A program made the translations under genes and the position numbers. From Calliopum simillimum (taxonomy: Eukaryota; Arthropoda; Insecta; Diptera; Lauxaniidae), in assembly GCA_951812925.1 (NCBI GenBank), contig OX638371.1, positions 115,653,124 through 115,717,123 on the forward strand: a DNA stretch of 64,000 bases, written 5' to 3'. The notes beneath the pieces were generated by a model that had not been told where the DNA came from, searched no databases, and was given only the letters and a program-made list of their open reading frames with translations. Of the stretch, positions 58,858 through 64,000 are shown piece after piece; the first letter of the stretch is position 1; each line of letters begins with the position of its first letter.

Positions 58858-59800
58858 CACAGTGCGATATTTTGGAGGTTTAGCGGAACTTTATTCAATT
58901 TGTGAAATACATAAGACGCATAAGATTATTCGTTATTTCGGTAGCTTAATATCCCACCTCAAAAACCTAATACTCAGTTTGGTGAATAACCCTGCGAAAC
59001 AACTGCAAAATGCACCTGGAACTTACATGTCTTATTCATTCATTCTTTTTGACTATAGAAAGCTTTTCGATTTGTTTTAGTTTATAGATTGGTACATAAA
59101 GACGGTAAGTCGGTAGGACGCAAAAATTTTTTCATTTATTTTTTATTAAAATTGTCACTTATTGGCATTCAAATAATTGCAGAATCTTTTCTTACTCGTG
59201 TGTGATTTGTTTGTTAAAATCGTGCTTTTTAAGAAGTTCATAAAATTTACATTTTCAACTTCATTGGATACTTTAAAAGGTGTTACCACAAATCGCCATT
59301 TTGAAACGTACAAAATTTGAAAAGTAGGTTTATCCTTTACTGGAAACACAAAACATCTTCCGCTTTATTTTGCGATCCTCTTTTAAACTAAACCTTTTCC
59401 AGAATGTCTTTGGAAATTTCATATGACACCGAATTTTCGTGAAAAACCGCCATCGTTGGTTTTGTTTTGGAAAAAATAGGCTCACCAACACTTATATCTG
59501 AGACTCTCCATAGTTTAAAGGTAACTATTCGTACGCTAGTTTATAATATACAAAAAGGTAGGGGAATCCTCATGAAATTTAGAAGCATTTCATAGCGATA
59601 TCTGGTATGGGAGCAGAAATACAACGTTTTAAGCATTTCCATATATGGGGGGTATAATAACCTCTTGTCTGATCCCACTTAATTTGCATAGTGTTTTGCC
59701 AATTAAATTTATATCCAGGTGTTAAGTTTCATAACTATAACTGCTACATGTGCTGAGATATGACTTAAGTTCCGCTACACTCTGAAAATTTCGCACTGTG
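58858..59800. mobile_element. non-autonomous DNA element, Transib-like tips, 5-bp target duplication
   Basis: Both ends start CACAGTGCGA followed by related sequence reading …TAGCGGAACTT (58858-58893; inverted at 59768-59800). Perfect CATCG repeats flank the element at 58853-58857 and 59801-59805. A 5-bp duplication with CAC(A/T)(A/G)TG tips is the Transib pattern; this tip equals the RSS heptamer of V(D)J recombination. I find no nonamer-like block 23 bp in and no transposase ORF. The Transib assignment is inferred from tips and duplication only. Confidence 0.7.
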
Positions 59801-60839
59801 CATCGTCTGGACAATGGCCGTGTTCTCTTAACTAATTTTGTATATTTACACGTGAAATTGGTTGTTGCATTTATTGTTTATTTCTTCATTAATATTTGAA
59901 TTCATTATCTTTATTTAATTAGTTGGCTATACGTGACATAAATTTATGATTTCTTATCATAAACTACAGGTTCATTTGGGTATGTCTTAAAAGTTTTATT
60001 TTATTAATTTTTATCGTACGCGCGTTTATAGAAAAAACAAATTAAATCGATTTTTGATTACAAACCCGTGATATAACTAATAAATATTTTTATTATTATT
60101 GAATTATTTCTAAATTTTATTAATCACAAATAGGTGTTTTTCTTTAAATAAATATTTTTTTTTTTTTTAAATTGCAAAATGTTTTTACTTTAATAACACC
60201 GTTCAGCGCGATAAGATATGAGGGTATCAATAAGTAATAAAAAGCTTTATAATAATTTGTTTGCTAATAAGTTATAAATACTTAGTAATGTCATAAATTT
60301 TCATTTGGCAGACATCGATCAAAAAAGTTTATATATTTTATTGCATTAGTTCTAGAGTTTTTTTTTTTTTTTTGTAAAGAATTAATAGCATCTTAAAAGG
60401 CTCAATTACCCAGCGACCGTGATATTAACCTAATGTCGCAATAATTTTGAAAGTAATTTATGATAATATTATCAACAACTAAACTGAAAGATTGTTAATA
60501 GTTAAGTATTAGTATATGAATCACTACGCGAACAGTAATGTGTTGGATAAATTCGGAACATTATTTCTAAAGCTCGTTTTTTGTATTTTTTTTTTTTAAG
60601 TATTTCCCAGAACTTTTTGTGTGGGTCTTCTGCAGTTTACTTAAGAAATACTGAGAGCTAATTTTCTAATTTTTGTAAGTTTATCAAAATTTTCAAAAAA
60701 ATTTACAATGAGTTAAACTATTAATATTAGCATTATGAAAATTCTAAACCGGGGCATGTTTTAATAATTTTAATGATAAAGTAATGACCAAAGTGGTCCA
60801 TTGTTCTAAATAATAAAAATACATCAAAACAGTGCAAAT

Positions 60840-61225
60840 TTTTTTAACATTTTAGGTTAGGATTTTTCAGAGAAGAAGGATTTACAAAACTTTAGATAAG
60901 TATATTCAAATTTGGGTTTTGAAGAAAAAGACTAGGCCTATAATGAGTACTTATATCATATATCGGATTTTACTGTTAAAAATTCATCAAAAATGTTGTC
61001 CTTTAAACTATTAGATTACGATATCTCAAAATTCCGAATTGAACTTGGCGGCCGGTTTCGGTTTCAACATAAAAAAATACATTAAAAATTGCTTCTTATT
61101 TTCAATATCTCGTGAAGATCAACTAGGATTTTCCGGTTTGCATTTTTTTTAATATAAAACTCGCAGAAATTTTTCTGCAAACTTAGTTTTTGGATCAATT
61201 TTTGAATATTTAAAACCGTTTGGGG
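60840..61225. mobile_element. partial relative of the 40934 palindromic element
   Basis: Shared landmarks are TTTTAGGTTAGGAT and GAAAAAGACTAGG, with the terminal GGGGCACACCGT at 61213-61225 matching GGCACACCGTG of the full copy. Only one end is recognisable. Confidence 0.5.
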
Positions 61226-61835
61226 CACACCGTCAACTACTAAGATAATTGCGCAGCTTGACTTGACTTAAAAGTGAAAAAAAAAAATGCTATTTTCGCC
61301 TATATTTGAGGTTATGTATCATCGTGAGAATTTTTTTTGTCAAAAAACTGTTTTTAGGATTTTAAAGAAAAAGTGTTTCTCCTGAGAATGCAGCTAAGTA
61401 TGCTCAAATGTGCTGAGTATGCTCAAATGGGAAAAATGAAGGTATAACGATCCCACAAAAATCACTTCATCATATCTCCGAAAATATTTATCGCACATGA
61501 ATGAGATTTGATACATGTATACAGAGCGCCAGGACAAATAATGTTCGGGCGATGCCATGCCCTTAAAAAAATATATTCATAATTTATGATATTTGGTACA
61601 CATGTAAAATGGATGTGACAAATGACGTCCTTTGGAAAAATTGGTGGGGTCACCTCAACTTAACAAGATAAGGTGATCCAACATTCACTGGAAAATACTG
61701 GTTTTTTGAAAGATTTTCAATTTGAAATTTGTATGGTGGAAAAAATGTCACGTTCATATTGTCACGTATCGAATCAGATTATGATCAAAAGAAAGGAAAG
61801 TACAGAAGATATTTGAATTAAACAATATACATTAT

Positions 61836-61942
61836 GGGGGTTATCGTGAATCAAGATTCCCGGGGAATTTTCTTAAGCTGCAATAGAGAATGCACTGCAG
61901 TCTGAGAAAATTCCCCGGGAATCTTGATTCACGATAACCCCC
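61836..61942. mobile_element. short hairpin MITE, copy 2 (nearly perfect)
   Basis: The two arms of about 38 bp are perfectly complementary: GGGGGTTATCGTGAATCAAG, then ATTCCCGGGGAATTTTCT. The loop is about 30 bp. TAT flanks both sides, a possible 3-bp duplication. Confidence 0.85.
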
Positions 61943-63616
61943 TATATAATAACATTATTGTGCAAGATTCTAAAATTAGTCGCACTAAAAATTCTGACTT
62001 GTTTCGCTGAATTCTGACGTTCTTTGAATAGGCACGAAAACTACTTCTATTTTTGTCGCGTTCATTACTTGTAATTTTTTCCGTGTATTTTGGAACTAGG
62101 ACTTCGTCTGCTATTAAAGTTGGCACTCGTTATAGTGCTACCTAAGAGCTTTAATGTTAAGTAAAAACCAAAATAAAAATATGTTTTACTTCCACTTTTT
62201 TTGCACTTTAAATGTGTACGACGGTCACGTTCGTCACCTGGCGAATGCCCATATGCATGGCCTATAATGAATGACTGAATTTACAGCCTGTAAGGGATAT
62301 CGCGCAAGAAAATAGCAAGAGGTTATTGGGATCACACTTTGAAAGTACAATATCATTACTCTTATGAGATACTTTGTTGAATAGACTCAAATCATCTGCA
62401 AAAAGTAAAAATTTAGCTGACTGAAAACATTTACAAGCCCAATATATGGGGAAATCTCAGGAAGTGTGACTTTCGGTGTGAACTGGTTTCGGTCCTAAAT
62501 AAGGTGCCACATGTTTGAAAAATATCTTGTTATTTTCGAAAAAGTCAAACTTGCTGAGATTTCACCTTATACATATCTCCAAGAAATATACATTCAATGA
62601 ATGATTTAAGTTCAATAAATTATAAAAGTGATGCTTGAAATTTGTAAAGAAAAATATTTCAATGCTGCATTTGAACTCCAAGTTCAATAAACCCAGAGCG
62701 TTGCATTTTTTTTTTCACTCCTTCATTACAATAACATTTATTTCTAAATATTCAAAAGATAATACATATAAATATTCACAAAAGAACAAATAAAATATTA
62801 ATAATACAGCTGGCTATGACTAAAATTCAATTAATCAAAAAAAGAATTTATAAGTTGATGGGATCAAAAACCAAGAAGAAAAATCCCCAACTGACACTTA
62901 TCCGCATTTAACTGCTTAAATAAAAATATAAAAAAAATTGAAATCTTTTGAATGTTCTTTTTTTACGCTGCTTAAGTATATTTTATTCTTAAACTTTGAA
63001 TGCAACGCATCCAATTAAAAAAAAAAGAAAAAAAATTCAGCTGTCAATATTTCAATTTCAACACAAAAAAACCAAGCGAGGTACCTACCAATAAAAAGGA
63101 GCGATACGTTCAGAACATAAGTTGCAGATGCACAGGCACACTGGGTATGGTGTGTGAGTTTTTTGCTTTTTATTAATAATAAAAATATATATATAACCCC
63201 ATATATGAGGAAATACAATATGATCAATAAGAATATGATAAATAACTTGAGCTCAAGAAAATTAATGCATTTCTTAAGAAATTTCATCATACAATGGTTA
63301 GTGAAGAAGAAGAGGAAGAAGAGTATGAAAATAAACAGCGAATTATTAAAATTCATTGATCATATAAACAAAATACAATAAATTCATATAAAATGATTAT
63401 AAATAAATGAACGACAAGACATAAATGCATAATAAAAGAATAAAATGTGTGCTTCAAAGTTATATAAAAATCATAAGATATAAGTCATATTTATTTGTCA
63501 CAGTTACACACATTGGGACAAAAATCTCTCGATCGAATATCCCTTGACACAAATTTTATTCGAATTTTGCAAGGAATGACTCACACGATATTTCCAATTG
63601 AGGCGTTGCGTGCATT

Positions 63617-63642
63617 AACGCCCTAAGTCGACTTAGGGCGTT
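63617..63642. repeat. perfect 26-bp palindrome
   Basis: AACGCCCTAAGTC/GACTTAGGGCGTT is perfectly self-complementary. A decayed relative (GGGCGTAGTGCGACTTGGGG) lies at about 63774. Confidence 0.85.
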
Positions 63643-63836
63643 TTTGCGCCCATCGCTTTTTTGAAAAGCTTGGGTCCTCAAATATATGTGTACTTAATTT
63701 TAACTTCCAATTACGATCACAGAATGTGGTAGAGCAATATATATATACTGTTTACAGAGTTGCGTGCAAGAAGGGCGTAGTGCGACTTGGGGCGTTTTTT
63801 CATAAATCAGTTCGCGGTAGGAAAAAAAGGTTTTTA

Positions 63837-64000
63837 CTCAAAACCAAGGTGCCGAGCGAAAAAATTATATATGCAAAAAATGCTTAGAATTGTCCAAAGA
63901 GTACGTGTAATTTTTTTTTTAGCCAAATTTTGAAAAATTATGAAATGTTCGAAAAAATTCTGAAAAAATTCACACATATTTTTTGGACGATTTCAAGCAT
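63837..64000. repeat. palindromic repeat of the 32092 family, cut by the window end
   Basis: ACTCAAAACCAAGGTGCCGA and AAAAATGCTTAGAATTGTCC match the 32092-32320 family. The returning arm (TTCACACATATTTTTTGGAC) is incomplete at base 64000. Confidence 0.7.

Larger units (their letters stand above)
54415..64000 (+). other. large first intron of the bab gene (continues past the window)
   Basis: No exon encoding the bab C-terminal DNA-binding domain is visible, so the intron exceeds 9.5 kb. In Drosophila the large bab1 intron carries sex-specific and abdominal enhancers. Two blocks here, about 55680-56560 and 57290-57500, are GC-richer and transposon-free, and are the best candidates for conserved regulatory DNA. 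The rest is AT-rich, with the mobile elements listed separately. About 55650-58010, 59806-60830 and 61943-63600 otherwise show only AT-rich sequence and poly-T runs. Confidence 0.6.

Noticed and set aside
58858..58900. hAT assignment for the 58858 element from its inner CAGTGCGA
   Set aside because: The flanks give a clean 5-bp duplication with CACAGTG tips, not the 8-bp duplication of hAT.

Overview
This is AT-rich, intron- and repeat-rich nuclear DNA from a higher fly (cyclorrhaphan Diptera). The one gene I can name is a bric-à-brac BTB gene. The repeat set also fits a fly: Tc1/mariner, hAT and possible Transib-type elements, a CR1/Jockey-type non-LTR fragment, and an INE-1/DINE-1-like dispersed repeat carrying the dipteran motif 'acggacatggctatatcgac'. 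A tephritid-type genome is plausible, but the species cannot be read from the sequence.

Layout. 1-50 kb is a long gene-poor stretch in which I can support no complete host gene. It holds at least a dozen transposon remnants and foldback (palindromic) repeats, several tandem arrays and many CAA/CAG-type microsatellites. Two short coding-like pieces stand out. One is a plus-strand ORF at 3142-3429, interrupted by one in-frame TAA. The other is an exon-like segment on the minus strand at 27325-27506, ending in a good splice donor. 50.3-52.5 kb is less AT-rich and is probably the promoter and 5' UTR of the bab gene. 52546-54414 is its first coding exon, with a complete BTB domain, ending at a consensus donor in phase 0. 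54.4-64 kb reads as a large first intron. It contains more elements and some GC-richer islands, one carrying a full match to the Doublesex binding consensus. The bab DNA-binding (pipsqueak-type) domain is not present and must lie beyond the window.

The most notable structures are: a 943-bp element at 58858-59800 with CACAGTG tips and 5-bp CATCG target duplications (Transib-like; the tips equal the V(D)J RSS heptamer); an internally deleted mariner with recognisable inverted repeats and TA duplication; a Tc1-like element with repeated binding sites inside long terminal inverted repeats; two halves of another Tc1-like transposase gene fused head to head; a hAT-like element built from GTCTTG hexamers; two long foldbacks of about 1 kb; and a very short hairpin element present twice. 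A GC-rich motif, GGCGGTGCCACGCCC, recurs across otherwise diverged repeats. I saw no rRNA genes, CRISPR arrays or intact tRNA genes. Family assignments come from memory of protein and terminal motifs; no search was run.
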